The translations under genes and the position numbers were made by a program. The notes beneath the pieces were generated by a model. That model had not been told where the DNA came from. It saw nothing but the letters and a program-made list of their open reading frames with translations, and ran no database searches. Below, piece after piece: positions 23,968 through 32,214 of a DNA stretch of 40,470 nucleotides. Each line of letters begins with the position of its first letter. Within the stretch, counting starts at the first letter, position 1. The DNA lies in contig DAHVAF010000327.1 of assembly GCA_027314765.1 (NCBI GenBank), positions 1 to 40,470 of the forward strand. Direction: 5' to 3'. Origin of the DNA: Clostridia bacterium. Lineage in GTDB: Bacteria > Bacillota > Sulfobacillia > RBS10-35 > JAJYVM01.

Positions 23968-25641
23968 CTACTCCTCGCCGCCAGGCGCCGGCAGCGGCGC
24001 CGCGCGGCCGAGGTCTTCCGCCACGAACTCCTCGCGGAAGTCGAGGTTTCTTCCCTCCATGAGCTCGGTCAACTGCTCCGTGCGGTAGGCGGACGCCACC
24101 GACCAGTAGTACGTGGCCACACCCATTCCCGCCGCGATGGCCTCATCCAGCGGGAAGGGCAGGGCGTGCAGGTTGCCCGTCCCGAACGAGCCGAGCCAGC
24201 TCAGCACGATCTCGGCGAAGAACATGACGGGAAGCCAGAGTCCCGCCCGGATGTCCCGCCGCGGCAGCCGGTAGGTGTTGGCGAAGATCGCGTAGAGAAT
24301 CAGGCCAGCCACGTAGAAGACCCCGACCCGCAGCGTGGTCGGCCAGCCGTACCAGAGGAACATCGAGAAGGCCATCGCCATCGAGGTGGGGCCGATCCAG
24401 CGGGCGTGGCGGCCGACCGAGAAGGGCCGCTTCACGTCCGGCGCCGTCTTGCGCAGGGCACCCAACGCGCTGCCGGACATCATGTAGCCCAGGATGCCGG
24501 CCGCGGAGGTCAGCACGATCAGCGCGTGCCAGGAGGGGAAGGGGAGGATCGCCACCAGCCCGAGGACGTAGGCGGTCCACTGCGAGTTCGCCGGCACGCC
24601 ATGGCGATTCATCCGCTTCAGCCACCGCGGCACCCCGAAGCCGTTCTTCTCGATGGCGTACAGGCGGCGGGCGCTGGTGCCGGTGCCGATGAGCGCAGTG
24701 CCGGCCGGCGAGAGCGCCGCGTCGATGTAGAGGACGACGCCCAGCCAGCCGAGGCCGATGCCGAACGCCAGCTGCGCCATGGGCGAGCTGAAGCTGATGT
24801 GCGACCAGCCGTGGGCAAGGGCCGTGTGCGGGATCGCCAGGATGAAGGCGACCTGCAGGAACACGTAGATGATGCCGCCGCCCACGATCGAGGCGATCAG
24901 GGCAAACGGCACGTCGCGCTTGGGGTTGCTGCCCTCGGCCGCCAGGGCCATGGCCGAGCGCGGGCCCTGATAGGCGTAGATCAGCCCGCCGAGGGCGATG
25001 GCGGTCAGCACCGGGGCAAAGCCGTAGGGCATGAAGCCGCCCGCGGCGCTGAAGTTCGCCGCGCCACCCTGGCTCAGCCCGGCGACGATGAGCACCACGA
25101 ATGACACGGACGGGACGACCCACTTGATGGTGGTCCAGATGGTGACCGTCTTCGAGAACAGCCGCACGCCGTAGATGCTGAGCGCGAGGAACACCAGCAT
25201 CAGCACCGCCGTCACCAGCAGCCCGAGCGGCGTCGCCGTCCCCGCCGCCTTGTTGAAGAGCGCCGGGAGGTAACCGCCGGCGTATTGGACCACCGCCAGC
25301 ATCTCGATGGCGATGCCGAAGCCGCCCAGCACGGCCGGCCACGAGTTCATGGCCGAGGCCAGCGATCCGAAGGCGAGCTGCGGGACGCGGATCGGCGCCC
25401 CCGCCTCCGGGAACATCGCCGCCATCTCGGCGAACGGGAGCTCGATGATGACGAAGAGGACGCCCGCGATCACCCACGACAGGATCGCCGCCGGACCCGC
25501 GTACCGTGCCGCGAAGTACGACCCGAACAGCCAGCCGGAACCGATCACCGTGCCGATGGCCGCCATGAGCAGGTCGTACCGGGACATCACATGCCGATAG
25601 CGCCTGCCCTCCACCTGCTGCTCCCGTGCGCCAGCCCCCAC
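23968..25641 (-). CDS. APC-superfamily amino-acid permease, copy 2
   Basis: An intact 557-residue inner-membrane amino-acid transporter. The TM1 motif AIGTVIGSGWLFGSYF and TM6 region YQGPRSAMALAAEGSNPKRDVPFALIAS match copy 1 closely, and the whole protein is collinear with it. The tail (DFREEFVAEDLG) is cytoplasmic. I prefer GTG 25641, which has AAGGGGG 8 nt upstream, to the TTG at 25647. It is transcribed divergently from the DapA-like gene, with 200 nt between. Copy 2 may serve the same nutritional regime as the adjoining catabolic operon, but that is conjecture. Confidence 0.9.
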   Translation of the reverse strand: MGAGAREQQVEGRRYRHVMSRYDLLMAAIGTVIGSGWLFGSYFAARYAGPAAILSWVIAGVLFVIIELPFAEMAAMFPEAGAPIRVPQLAFGSLASAMNSWPAVLGGFGIAIEMLAVVQYAGGYLPALFNKAAGTATPLGLLVTAVLMLVFLALSIYGVRLFSKTVTIWTTIKWVVPSVSFVVLIVAGLSQGGAANFSAAGGFMPYGFAPVLTAIALGGLIYAYQGPRSAMALAAEGSNPKRDVPFALIASIVGGGIIYVFLQVAFILAIPHTALAHGWSHISFSSPMAQLAFGIGLGWLGVVLYIDAALSPAGTALIGTGTSARRLYAIEKNGFGVPRWLKRMNRHGVPANSQWTAYVLGLVAILPFPSWHALIVLTSAAGILGYMMSGSALGALRKTAPDVKRPFSVGRHARWIGPTSMAMAFSMFLWYGWPTTLRVGVFYVAGLILYAIFANTYRLPRRDIRAGLWLPVMFFAEIVLSWLGSFGTGNLHALPFPLDEAIAAGMGVATYYWSVASAYRTEQLTELMEGRNLDFREEFVAEDLGRAAPLPAPGGEE

Positions 25642-25842
25642 CCGCAACGCCCCCTTCCCGAGTGGGGGCGGGATTTCGCCACCCAGAACCCTGTTCCTGC
25701 CGGTTCGTGCGGCGAACTGTGCCGTCCAGCCGGGGCACCATGGGCCTGGCGGCGTCGGCGATTGCCGCTTTCCCGGCAGGACTCGCCAGAGCCCCTATGG
25801 AACGGGAGCGAACTGGAGACGCCCACCAGGAGGGATGGCCGC

Positions 25843-26748
25843 ATGTCCGCCCTGACCCCGGACCAGGCCCGCGCCCGCCTGCGCGGCTCGATCGTGCCGA
25901 TGGTCTCGCCGTTTCGCGACGGCCGCCTGGACGAGCAGGGCCTGCGCACGCTGATCGACTGGCAGATCGCCTCGGGCAGCCACGGCATCTCGGTCGCCGG
26001 CACGACCGGCGAGCCGTCCGCCCTCACGGCGGACGAGCGCGAGCGCCTGATCGCCGTCGCCGTGGAGCAGGTGGCCGGCCGCGTGCCCATGCTGGCCGGC
26101 ACGGGCAGCAACAACCTGGAGGAGACGCTGCGCTTCACCCGTTTCGCCGAGGTCCACGGCGCGGACGCGGTCCTGGTGATCGTGCCGTACTACAATAAGC
26201 CCAGCCAGGAGGGCATGTACCGCCACTTCGCCGCCGCCGCCAGCGCCACATCGCTCCCGTTGGTGATCTACAACATCCCCGGCCGCACGGCCGCCAACAT
26301 GGAGCCCGCCACCATGGCCCGCCTGCGCCGCGACCACCCCAACGTGGTCGGCGTCAAGGAGGCCAACGTGGACATGCAGCACGTGAGCCGCGTGCTGGCC
26401 GAGTGCGGGCGCGACTTCCTCGTCTACTCGGGCATCGAGGCCCTCTGCTTCCCGATGCTGGCCCTGGGCGGCGCCGGCCACGTGAGCGCCACGGCCAACG
26501 TGCTGCCGGCGGAGGTGGCGCGCCTCTATGACCTCTGCGCCGCCGGCCAGTGGGAGCAGGCGCGGGACCTGCACTACCGGCTGCTGGCCCTGAACGAGGC
26601 GCTGTTCATCGAGACCAACCCCGGCCCCCTGAAGTTCGCCCTCGGCGTGCTCGGCCGGTGCTCGCCGGAGATCCGGCTGCCGCTCTGCGAGCCGTCACCG
26701 CCCAACCAGGCCAAGATCCGGTCGGTGCTGGCCCAGTACGGCCTCTGA
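25843..26748 (+). CDS. DapA-family class I aldolase/dihydrodipicolinate synthase-like
   Basis: A 301-residue TIM-barrel lyase of the DHDPS/NAL family, which forms a Schiff base with pyruvate. The catalytic residues are visible: GTTGEPSALTADER, YYNKPSQEGMYRHF (Tyr), YNIPGRTAANM (Arg region) and GVKEANVDM (Schiff-base Lys). ATG 25843 has AGGAGG 9 nt upstream. It could be the lysine-pathway enzyme. However, it leads directly into FAH, hpaB and hpaD genes, so a pyruvate-releasing aldolase acting late in 4-hydroxyphenylacetate breakdown (the HpaI step) is an attractive alternative. The sequence alone does not separate the two. Confidence 0.88.
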   Translation: MSALTPDQARARLRGSIVPMVSPFRDGRLDEQGLRTLIDWQIASGSHGISVAGTTGEPSALTADERERLIAVAVEQVAGRVPMLAGTGSNNLEETLRFTRFAEVHGADAVLVIVPYYNKPSQEGMYRHFAAAASATSLPLVIYNIPGRTAANMEPATMARLRRDHPNVVGVKEANVDMQHVSRVLAECGRDFLVYSGIEALCFPMLALGGAGHVSATANVLPAEVARLYDLCAAGQWEQARDLHYRLLALNEALFIETNPGPLKFALGVLGRCSPEIRLPLCEPSPPNQAKIRSVLAQYGL

Positions 26749-26835
26749 TTGCGGATTTGGTCGGGCCGCGCGTACGCGCGGCCCGTCGCGAAACGCGCTC
26801 GGGAACACGCGGGTCCGCCCGCGTGTTTGCGGATT
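26749..26835. repeat. Two strong hairpins bracketed by a 9-bp direct repeat
   Basis: The 107-nt gap holds a 22-bp perfect palindrome GGGCCGCGCGTACGCGCGGC+CC (26763-26784). A second hairpin follows, AACACGCGGG-tccg-CCCGCGTGTT (26804-26827), and then TTTGC. TTGCGGATT flanks the pair at 26749-26757 and 26827-26835. Either hairpin could act as an attenuator or terminator between the aldolase and FAH genes. Confidence 0.6.
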
Positions 26836-26855
26836 CAAAGGGAGGGATCCCACGG

Positions 26856-27602
26856 ATGAAGCACGCGCGCTTTCTCGCCGACGGCCGCGCCCTCGCGGGG
26901 GTGCTCGATTCCGACGGCAGCCTCCGGGCCGAGGACGGCTCCCGCCACGACCCCGCCAAGGTCCGCTGGCTGCTGCCCATCCAGCCCGGCAAGGTCATCG
27001 GCCTGGCCCTCAACTTCCACACCCACGCCGGCGAGCTTGGCCTGCAGACGCCCGAGGCGCCGACCCTGTTCTGGAAGCCCAACAGCTCGCTGATCGCCCA
27101 CGGTGACGAGGTCGTCTACCCGGCGGGAGCCGAGTACATGCACTACGAGGCCGAGCTGGCCGTCGTCATCGGGCGCCGCTGCCGCAAGGTCAAGCCGTCG
27201 GAGGCCATGGCCTGCGTGAAGGGCTACACGGTGGCAAACGATGTGACCGTGCGCGACTTCGTCACGAACATGTTCCGGCCGCCCATCAAGGCCAAGGGGT
27301 TCGACACGTTCGGGCCGCTCGGGCCCTATTTCGTGGATGCCTCCGACGTCGACCCGCGCGACCTGGCCGTCACCACGCGGGTCAACGGGCAGGTCCGGCA
27401 GGCGGGGCAGACCAGCCAGTTCGTGCACGACATCCCCAGCATCATCGCGTTCATCACGTCGTTCATGACCCTGGAGCCGGACGACGTGATCCTGACGGGG
27501 ACGCCCGAGGGGCTTTCGCATGTCTACCCGGGGGACGTCATGCAGTGCGAGGTCCAGGGGGTCGGCGTGCTGGAGAACCGGATCGTGGCGGAGACGGCTT
27601 AG
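26856..27602 (+). CDS. Fumarylacetoacetate hydrolase-family protein (HpaG/HpcE-like)
   Basis: A 248-residue FAH-fold enzyme, likely the decarboxylase/isomerase acting on the ring-cleavage product of homoprotocatechuate. The core includes LNFHTHAGELG, FWKPNSSLIAHGDEVVYP, the metal-binding MHYEAELAVVIGRR (ExE), KGFDTFGPLGPYF and DVILTGTPEGLSHVYPGD. All are standard FAH motifs. ATG 26856 follows GGGAGGG by 9-10 nt. It is 17 nt upstream of hpaB, so operon membership is clear. The specific step within the pathway is inferred from neighbours. Confidence 0.88.
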   Translation: MKHARFLADGRALAGVLDSDGSLRAEDGSRHDPAKVRWLLPIQPGKVIGLALNFHTHAGELGLQTPEAPTLFWKPNSSLIAHGDEVVYPAGAEYMHYEAELAVVIGRRCRKVKPSEAMACVKGYTVANDVTVRDFVTNMFRPPIKAKGFDTFGPLGPYFVDASDVDPRDLAVTTRVNGQVRQAGQTSQFVHDIPSIIAFITSFMTLEPDDVILTGTPEGLSHVYPGDVMQCEVQGVGVLENRIVAETA

Positions 27603-27619
27603 CGGGGGGGCGGCGGCGT

Positions 27620-29065
27620 TTGGGCGCACGCACTGGGGAGCGGTTTCTGCGCGAGCTGGCGGCGCAGCGGCGCGACGTCTGGATCGGCGGCGAGCAGGTC
27701 AGCGCCAATGTGACGGAGCATCCGGCCTTCCGCGGGATCGCCCGGAGCCTTGGGGGCCTCTACGACCTTCAGCACGAGGCGCCGCCCGTGATGTACGCGT
27801 CGCCCAGCAGCGGGGAGCAGGTCGGCTTCAGCTTCCTGCAGCCGCGGACGCCCGCCGACCTCGAGCTGCGGCGGGCCGGGATGCTGCGCTGGGCGCGGTC
27901 CAGCTGCGGCATGCTCGGGCGCTCGCCCGACTACCTCAACAGCAGCGTGATGGCGCTGGCGGCGGCCTCACCGTTCTTCGCGACGGCCGACCCGCGCTTC
28001 GCGCGCAACATCGAGGCCTACTACGAGCACTGCCGCGAGCGCGACCTCTGCCTCACGCACACGCTGATCACGCCGCAGAGCAACCGCGCGGCCGGCCCGT
28101 CGGCCCAGGCCGACCCGTATGTGGCGGCGCGCATCGTGAAGGAGACGGACAACGGGGTCATCATCCGCGGGGCGCGCATGCTGGCCACGCTGGGGCCCGT
28201 GTCGGACGAGATCATGGTGTTCCCGTCGACGGTGCTGAAGGCGACGGCCGAGGATGCGCCCTACTCGTTCGCCATCGCGCTGCCCTCGGACACGCCCGGG
28301 CTGCGGTACATCTGCCGCGAGACCTTCGACCTCGGGCGCAGCGTGTTCGACCACCCCTTCGGCGCGCGCTTTGAGGAGATGGACGCGGTCGTCGTGTTCG
28401 ACGACGTGGAGGTGCCGTGGGAGCGGGTCTTCCTGATGGGCCACCCCGAGCACTGCAACCGCGTGATGAACGAGACGGGCGCCGTGGCGCACATGACCTA
28501 CCAGGTCGTCTGCAAGAACGTGGCCAAGGCTGAGTTCTTCGTGGGCCTCAGCACGCTCATCTGCGACGCCATCGGCATCGACGGCTTTCAGCACGTGCAG
28601 GAGAAGGTCGCCGAGATCATCCTGGCCCTGGAGTCGATGAAGGCGTTTCTGCGGGCGGCGGAGGCCGACGCGGCGGTGGATCAGTGGGGGCTGCTGCGGC
28701 CGGCCTGGAATCCGCTGAACGCGGCCCGGAACCTGTTCCCGCGGCTCTACCCGCGGCTGGCCGAGATCGTGCAGCAGCTGGGGGCCAGCGGGCTGATGGC
28801 GCTGCCGGCGGCGGCGGACTTCGCCGGGCCGCGGCGGGCGGACCTGGACCGCTACCTGCAGGGGCGGGCGGCCTCGGCGGAGGACCGGGTGCGGCTCTTC
28901 CGTCTGGCGTGGGACGCGGCGGTCAGCAGCTTCGGGTCGCGGCAGGTGCTGTACGAGCGGTTCTTCTTCGGCGACCCGGTGCGGATGGCGGGGGCGCTGT
29001 TTCAGAGCTACGACCGCGCGGCGCTGGCGGCGCGGGTGCAGGAGTTCCTGGCGCGCGAGGACTGA
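27620..29065 (+). CDS. hpaB: 4-Hydroxyphenylacetate 3-monooxygenase, oxygenase component
   Basis: FADH2-utilising hydroxylase that converts 4-hydroxyphenylacetate to 3,4-dihydroxyphenylacetate. At 481 residues it matches the Thermus/Bacillus-type HpaB. Diagnostic segments include RDVWIGGE, FSFLQPRTPADLELRR, GRSPDYLNSSVMAL, THTLITPQSNR, RGARMLATLGPVSDE and FDDVEVPWERVFLMG. I take TTG 27620 (LGARTGERFLREL) as start because GGGGGG is 9 nt upstream. The ORF-track start lies within the FAH gene. The partner flavin reductase (HpaC) is not in this window. Confidence 0.93.
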   Translation: MGARTGERFLRELAAQRRDVWIGGEQVSANVTEHPAFRGIARSLGGLYDLQHEAPPVMYASPSSGEQVGFSFLQPRTPADLELRRAGMLRWARSSCGMLGRSPDYLNSSVMALAAASPFFATADPRFARNIEAYYEHCRERDLCLTHTLITPQSNRAAGPSAQADPYVAARIVKETDNGVIIRGARMLATLGPVSDEIMVFPSTVLKATAEDAPYSFAIALPSDTPGLRYICRETFDLGRSVFDHPFGARFEEMDAVVVFDDVEVPWERVFLMGHPEHCNRVMNETGAVAHMTYQVVCKNVAKAEFFVGLSTLICDAIGIDGFQHVQEKVAEIILALESMKAFLRAAEADAAVDQWGLLRPAWNPLNAARNLFPRLYPRLAEIVQQLGASGLMALPAAADFAGPRRADLDRYLQGRAASAEDRVRLFRLAWDAAVSSFGSRQVLYERFFFGDPVRMAGALFQSYDRAALAARVQEFLARED

Positions 29066-29094
29066 GCGGAGGGGCGCGAGGACTGAGCGGAGGG
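29053..29094 (+). repeat. 21-bp perfect tandem duplication at the hpaB-hpaD junction
   Basis: GCGCGAGGACTGAGCGGAGG+G is present twice without mismatch at 29053-29073 and 29074-29094. The unit carries the hpaB stop codon TGA and the GGAGGG that serves as ribosome-binding site for hpaD. Confidence 0.95.
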
Positions 29095-29103
29095 GTGGCG
29101 CGC

Positions 29104-30078
29104 GTGTTTGACGTGGTGCGGGCCGCGCACGGCGAGCTGCTGGTCACCGACCTCGGGCGCGCGCGGGAGTTCTACTGCGACCTGCTGGGTTTCGTGGTGA
29201 CGGAGGCGGCCGGTTCGGCCCTGTATCTGCGGGGATACGAGGACGTCGTCCACCACAGCCTTGTGCTGCGGCGGGCGGCGGCGGCCGGGTGCGGGCACAT
29301 CGCCTACCGGGTCGCGGGGCCTGACGATGTGGAGGCGGCGGCCCGGTGGTACGCCGAGCGCGGGTGCCGGGTGCGGCATCTGACGGCGGGGGAGGAGCCG
29401 GGTCAGGGGGTGGCCGTACGGGTGCAGGACCCGCTGGGCTTTCCCGTGGAGTTTTACGCGTCGATGGCGCCGGCCGAGCGGCTGCTGCAGCGCTTCGAGC
29501 TGCACCGCGGGGCCGTGCCGCTGCGCCTGGACCACTTCAACCTGCACGTGCCGGACGCGGCCGTGGCCGACCGCTACTACCGGGAGTCGCTGGGGTTTCG
29601 CTGCTCGGAGTACACGGACGCCGGCGGCCAGGTCTGGGCGTCCTGGCTGCACCGGAAGGACAACACCCACGACGTCGCCGTCATGAACGGGCCCGGGCCG
29701 CGCCTGCACCACCTGGGCTTCATGGTGGGCGAGCCGATGGGCGTGATCCGCGCCTGCGACGTGCTGGCGGGCGCCGGGCGCGAGGCGGCGATCGAGCGCG
29801 GGCCGGGGCGCCACGGCATCAGCAACGCGTTCTTTTTGTACCTGCGCGACCCTGACGGCAACCGCATCGAGCTGTTCGCGGGGGACTATCTGACGGCCGA
29901 CCCCGACATGCCGCCCCTGCGCTGGAGCATCGACGACCCGCGCCGCCAGACCTTCTGGGGGCACGCGGCGCCGTCGTCGTGGTTCGAGCAGGCCATGCTC
30001 GTCGAGTCGATCGACACGGGGGCGCTGATCACGCCAACGGCGCCGAAGCTGCGCGACCGGCCGGACTTTGTGACGTAG
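29104..30078 (+). CDS. hpaD: 3,4-Dihydroxyphenylacetate 2,3-dioxygenase (extradiol)
   Basis: A 324-residue type I extradiol ring-cleavage dioxygenase with two vicinal-oxygen-chelate domains. Domain 1 (HGELLVTDLGRAREFYCDLLGF, about residues 7-115) is structural. Domain 2 (LDHFNLHVPDAAVADRYYRESLGF onwards) holds the metal ligands: His in LDHFNLH, His in RLHHLGFMV and Glu in NRIELFAGDY. This matches the Fe/Mn homoprotocatechuate dioxygenases of Brevibacterium/Arthrobacter type. GTG 29104 is 8-10 nt after GGAGGGG; GTG 29095 is too close to it. It cleaves the ring of the HpaB product and completes the core of the pathway. Confidence 0.9.
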   Translation: MFDVVRAAHGELLVTDLGRAREFYCDLLGFVVTEAAGSALYLRGYEDVVHHSLVLRRAAAAGCGHIAYRVAGPDDVEAAARWYAERGCRVRHLTAGEEPGQGVAVRVQDPLGFPVEFYASMAPAERLLQRFELHRGAVPLRLDHFNLHVPDAAVADRYYRESLGFRCSEYTDAGGQVWASWLHRKDNTHDVAVMNGPGPRLHHLGFMVGEPMGVIRACDVLAGAGREAAIERGPGRHGISNAFFLYLRDPDGNRIELFAGDYLTADPDMPPLRWSIDDPRRQTFWGHAAPSSWFEQAMLVESIDTGALITPTAPKLRDRPDFVT

Positions 30079-30080
30079 GG

Positions 30081-30115
30081 GCGGGCCCCGGGGGCCGCCC
30101 GGGGCCGCCCAGGGC
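30081..30115. terminator. Very GC-rich hairpin between hpaD and the GGDEF gene
   Basis: GGGCGGGCCCCGGG pairs with CCCGGGGCCGCCC with one bulged base, between two convergent genes. It is probably a bidirectional terminator. A 10-bp motif GGGCCGCCCG/A is repeated here. Confidence 0.45.
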
Positions 30116-30132
30116 CGCATGGCGGTGGGGGT

Positions 30133-31149
30133 TCACGTGGGCGTGGCGGCCAGCACCACCCGGTTTTTGCCGTTCTTGGCGTCGTAGAGGCTGCGGTCCG
30201 CGCGGCGCAGCAGGTCCGCGACCGTGAGCCCCGGCTCGGCCTCCGTCAGTCCGACACTGGTGGTCAGCCGCAGCTCCGCCGGCGGCACCGCAAGTGTGAA
30301 CGGCGCGTCCGCGAGGGCGGCACGCATCTGGTCGGCGGCGTCGCGGGCGGCCGGTCCCGCCCTTCCCACCCACACCAGCAGGAACTCGTCGCCGCCGTAG
30401 CGCGCAAGGACGTCGCCGCCGTGCAGGTGCGCCGTGATGCGCTGGGTCGCCTCCTGGAGGACCCGGTCGCCCGCGTCGTGGCCGTAGGTGTCGTTCACCC
30501 GCTTGAACCCGTCGAGGTCAAGCAGGGCTACGGTGAACGGCAGGGCGGCCTGGCGCAGGAGGTGCTCGATACGGAACATCGCGTATGGACGGGTGAAGCA
30601 GCCGGTCAGGGGGTCGCGCAGGCTCGCCCTGCGGTCGTTTTGGATCACCGAGGTCCAGGCGGTCAGCGCGCCGCCCAGCAGCGCGATGTAGCCGGCGAAG
30701 AACCGCTGGTCGGGGGGTGCCACCAAGCCCCACACGGCGGCGAAGACGACCGTGACAGGGATGGCGCCGGCCGGGGGTAGCCGAAGCGGCGCCGCCATGA
30801 CGGCGATGAAGATGAACGGCAGGAAGGGGCTGCGCCCGAGGCCCGTCGCCCAGATCCAGGCCAGGATGATCACCTGGTCGGCGAGGGCAGACCCGTGGGG
30901 GAACCGCGCCGCCAGGTCCGGGCGCCGGTAGACGAGGAGGAAGTCGATCACGACGTAGACGGCCGCAGCGGCGACGGTCGCCCACACGCGGGCGGGATCG
31001 GCGCCGGCCGGCTGCGGCTGGCTGACCCAGGCGGCGACGCTCAGGGCGACGATCGCGGCCCGGACGGGCGACATGCGGCGCTCGACCTGCAGCTGGAGCC
31101 GCCAGCGCCACGCCGCCTCGTCCGGGAGGTGCTCCGCCCGTCTGCCCAC
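30133..31149 (-). CDS. Membrane-anchored diguanylate cyclase (GGDEF)
   Basis: Synthesises cyclic-di-GMP. The N-terminal half (about residues 30-165) has five or six hydrophobic helices and no known sensor domain. The C-terminal GGDEF domain shows DPLTGCFTRPYAM, LDLDGFKRVNDTYGHDAGDRVL and the intact active-site loop RYGGDEFLLVW. The inhibitory I-site position five residues before it reads HGGD in place of RxxD, so product inhibition may be weak. GTG 31149 with GGGGGG upstream is my preferred start; ATG 31074 is the alternative. No EAL domain is present. It converges on hpaD. Confidence 0.9.
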   Translation of the reverse strand: MGRRAEHLPDEAAWRWRLQLQVERRMSPVRAAIVALSVAAWVSQPQPAGADPARVWATVAAAAVYVVIDFLLVYRRPDLAARFPHGSALADQVIILAWIWATGLGRSPFLPFIFIAVMAAPLRLPPAGAIPVTVVFAAVWGLVAPPDQRFFAGYIALLGGALTAWTSVIQNDRRASLRDPLTGCFTRPYAMFRIEHLLRQAALPFTVALLDLDGFKRVNDTYGHDAGDRVLQEATQRITAHLHGGDVLARYGGDEFLLVWVGRAGPAARDAADQMRAALADAPFTLAVPPAELRLTTSVGLTEAEPGLTVADLLRRADRSLYDAKNGKNRVVLAATPT

Positions 31150-31486
31150 CGCCGCCCGCCCCCCGGCGGCCCCGGTCTGCCCGTGGCGCGGGAGAGCCGC
31201 CACACTGGTTATCGGGCGCGCATGGCCCGCGCGGCAGCCCTTGCACGCCACGCTGGAGCCGGAATCGGCGGCGGTGCGCCGCCGATTACGGCTCCCGGGG
31301 GGCAGGCTGCGCGCGTGGCGGACTGCGGTGGAGTCGGCGCCCCGCCGTCCGGCGTCAGGCCGGGGACGTGGTCCATTTGGCGGACCTCGGCGCGCCCTTC
31401 GTGGGAGGACGCGCCCCGACGCGAACCACGATGGCACTGGCCGCCCCATCGGGGGGCGGCCCGTGCCGCAGCCAAGGGGTCGGCGG
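31150..31486. other. Gene-free interval of about 340 bp
   Basis: The frames crossing it are Arg/Pro/Gly-rich shadows. It contains a perfect 10-bp hairpin AATCGGCGGC-ggtgc-GCCGCCGATT (31263-31287) without a U-tract, and otherwise nothing I can name. The promoter of the GGDEF gene should lie at its left end, but no consensus is obvious. Confidence 0.6.
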
Positions 31487-31837
31487 TCACCGGTCCTGAA
31501 TCAGGCCGAGGACGTTGCCGTCGGGGTCCGTGAACGTGGCCACGAGACGGCCGCCGCCGACATCGCGCGCCGGGTCCTTGAGCGTGGCGCCCGCGCCAGT
31601 GACCTCGGCCAACTTCGCCTCGATGTTGTCCACGTGCCAGTAGGCGACGGGCGCGGCCATTCCCTGCGCGGCAGCGCCGGGCACGAGCCCGATCTGCTGG
31701 CCCTGGGCCTGGAACCCGACGTAGTAGGGGCCATCGGCCTGCGGCGCCACGCCGAGCAGGGCGGTGTACACGGCCTTCGCCTTCGCCAGGTCGGACACCG
31801 GATGCAGCACGGTCTTGATGCCATGGGTCGAGCTCAT
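31487..31837 (-). CDS. VOC-family (glyoxalase/bleomycin-resistance fold) protein
   Basis: A 116-residue vicinal-oxygen-chelate protein: KTVLHPVSDLAKAKAVYTALLGVAP, YYVGFQAQGQQIGLVPG, VAYWHVDNIEAKLAEV and ATFTDPDGNVLGLIQDR. Members bind small molecules or antibiotics or catalyse metal-dependent chemistry. No specific substrate can be given. GGAGGAG lies 7-8 nt before ATG 31837. It overlaps the ArsR-type regulator by ATGA, so the two are a coupled pair. Confidence 0.85.
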   Translation of the reverse strand: MSSTHGIKTVLHPVSDLAKAKAVYTALLGVAPQADGPYYVGFQAQGQQIGLVPGAAAQGMAAPVAYWHVDNIEAKLAEVTGAGATLKDPARDVGGGRLVATFTDPDGNVLGLIQDR

Positions 31838-32145
31838 GACGTCTCCTCCTTCAGCAACTCCTTCAGCCGGTCGATGCGCTGGGTCCAGAACCGCACGTGG
31901 TACGAGTTCCACCCCTGAATCTCGCGCAGTGGGGCCGCATGGAGACGGAACCGGATCTCCCGTCCCGCCTTCCTGGCCTCGACGAGACCAGCCTCCCTGA
32001 GGATGGTCAGGTGCTTCGACACCGCGGTGCGGCCCATGGGCAGGCTGTCCACCAGTTCGTGCAGCGGCATCTCCCCAACCTGGGCCAGGAGGGCCAGCAA
32101 CCTGCGACCAGTCGGGTCGCCCACCGCGTCGCAAACATCCCGCAT
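31834..32145 (-). CDS. ArsR-family winged-helix repressor
   Basis: A 103-residue transcription factor. DAVGDPTGRRLLALLAQVGEMPLHELVDSL followed by GRTAVSKHLTILREAGLVEARKAGREIRFRLH is the typical ArsR HTH and wing. The C-terminus (GWNSYHVRFWTQRIDRLKELL) matches the subgroup usually paired with SRPBCC or VOC proteins. No metal-binding CxC motif is present. Start options are ATG 32145 and GTG 32172. The ORF-track TTG 32244 lies inside the -35 box and is wrong. It probably represses its own operon through the palindrome in the promoter. Confidence 0.87.
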   Translation of the reverse strand: MRDVCDAVGDPTGRRLLALLAQVGEMPLHELVDSLPMGRTAVSKHLTILREAGLVEARKAGREIRFRLHAAPLREIQGWNSYHVRFWTQRIDRLKELLKEETS

Positions 32146-32214
32146 GTGCTTGACGTTCCCGTCTATCCCCACCAGCCGGCCGGCTGAAGCGACGCCGTTT
32201 GGTGTCGCGAATTG

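Noticed and set aside
31263-31287. Hairpin AATCGGCGGC/GCCGCCGATT as a terminator
   Set aside because: It is about 200 nt from the nearest gene end and lacks a U-tract on either strand; recorded only as a structure in the gap.
30133-31449. GGDEF protein starting at 31449
   Set aside because: The first 100 residues are Arg/Pro/Gly-rich with no helix pattern; a start near 31149 with its own ribosome-binding site fits better.
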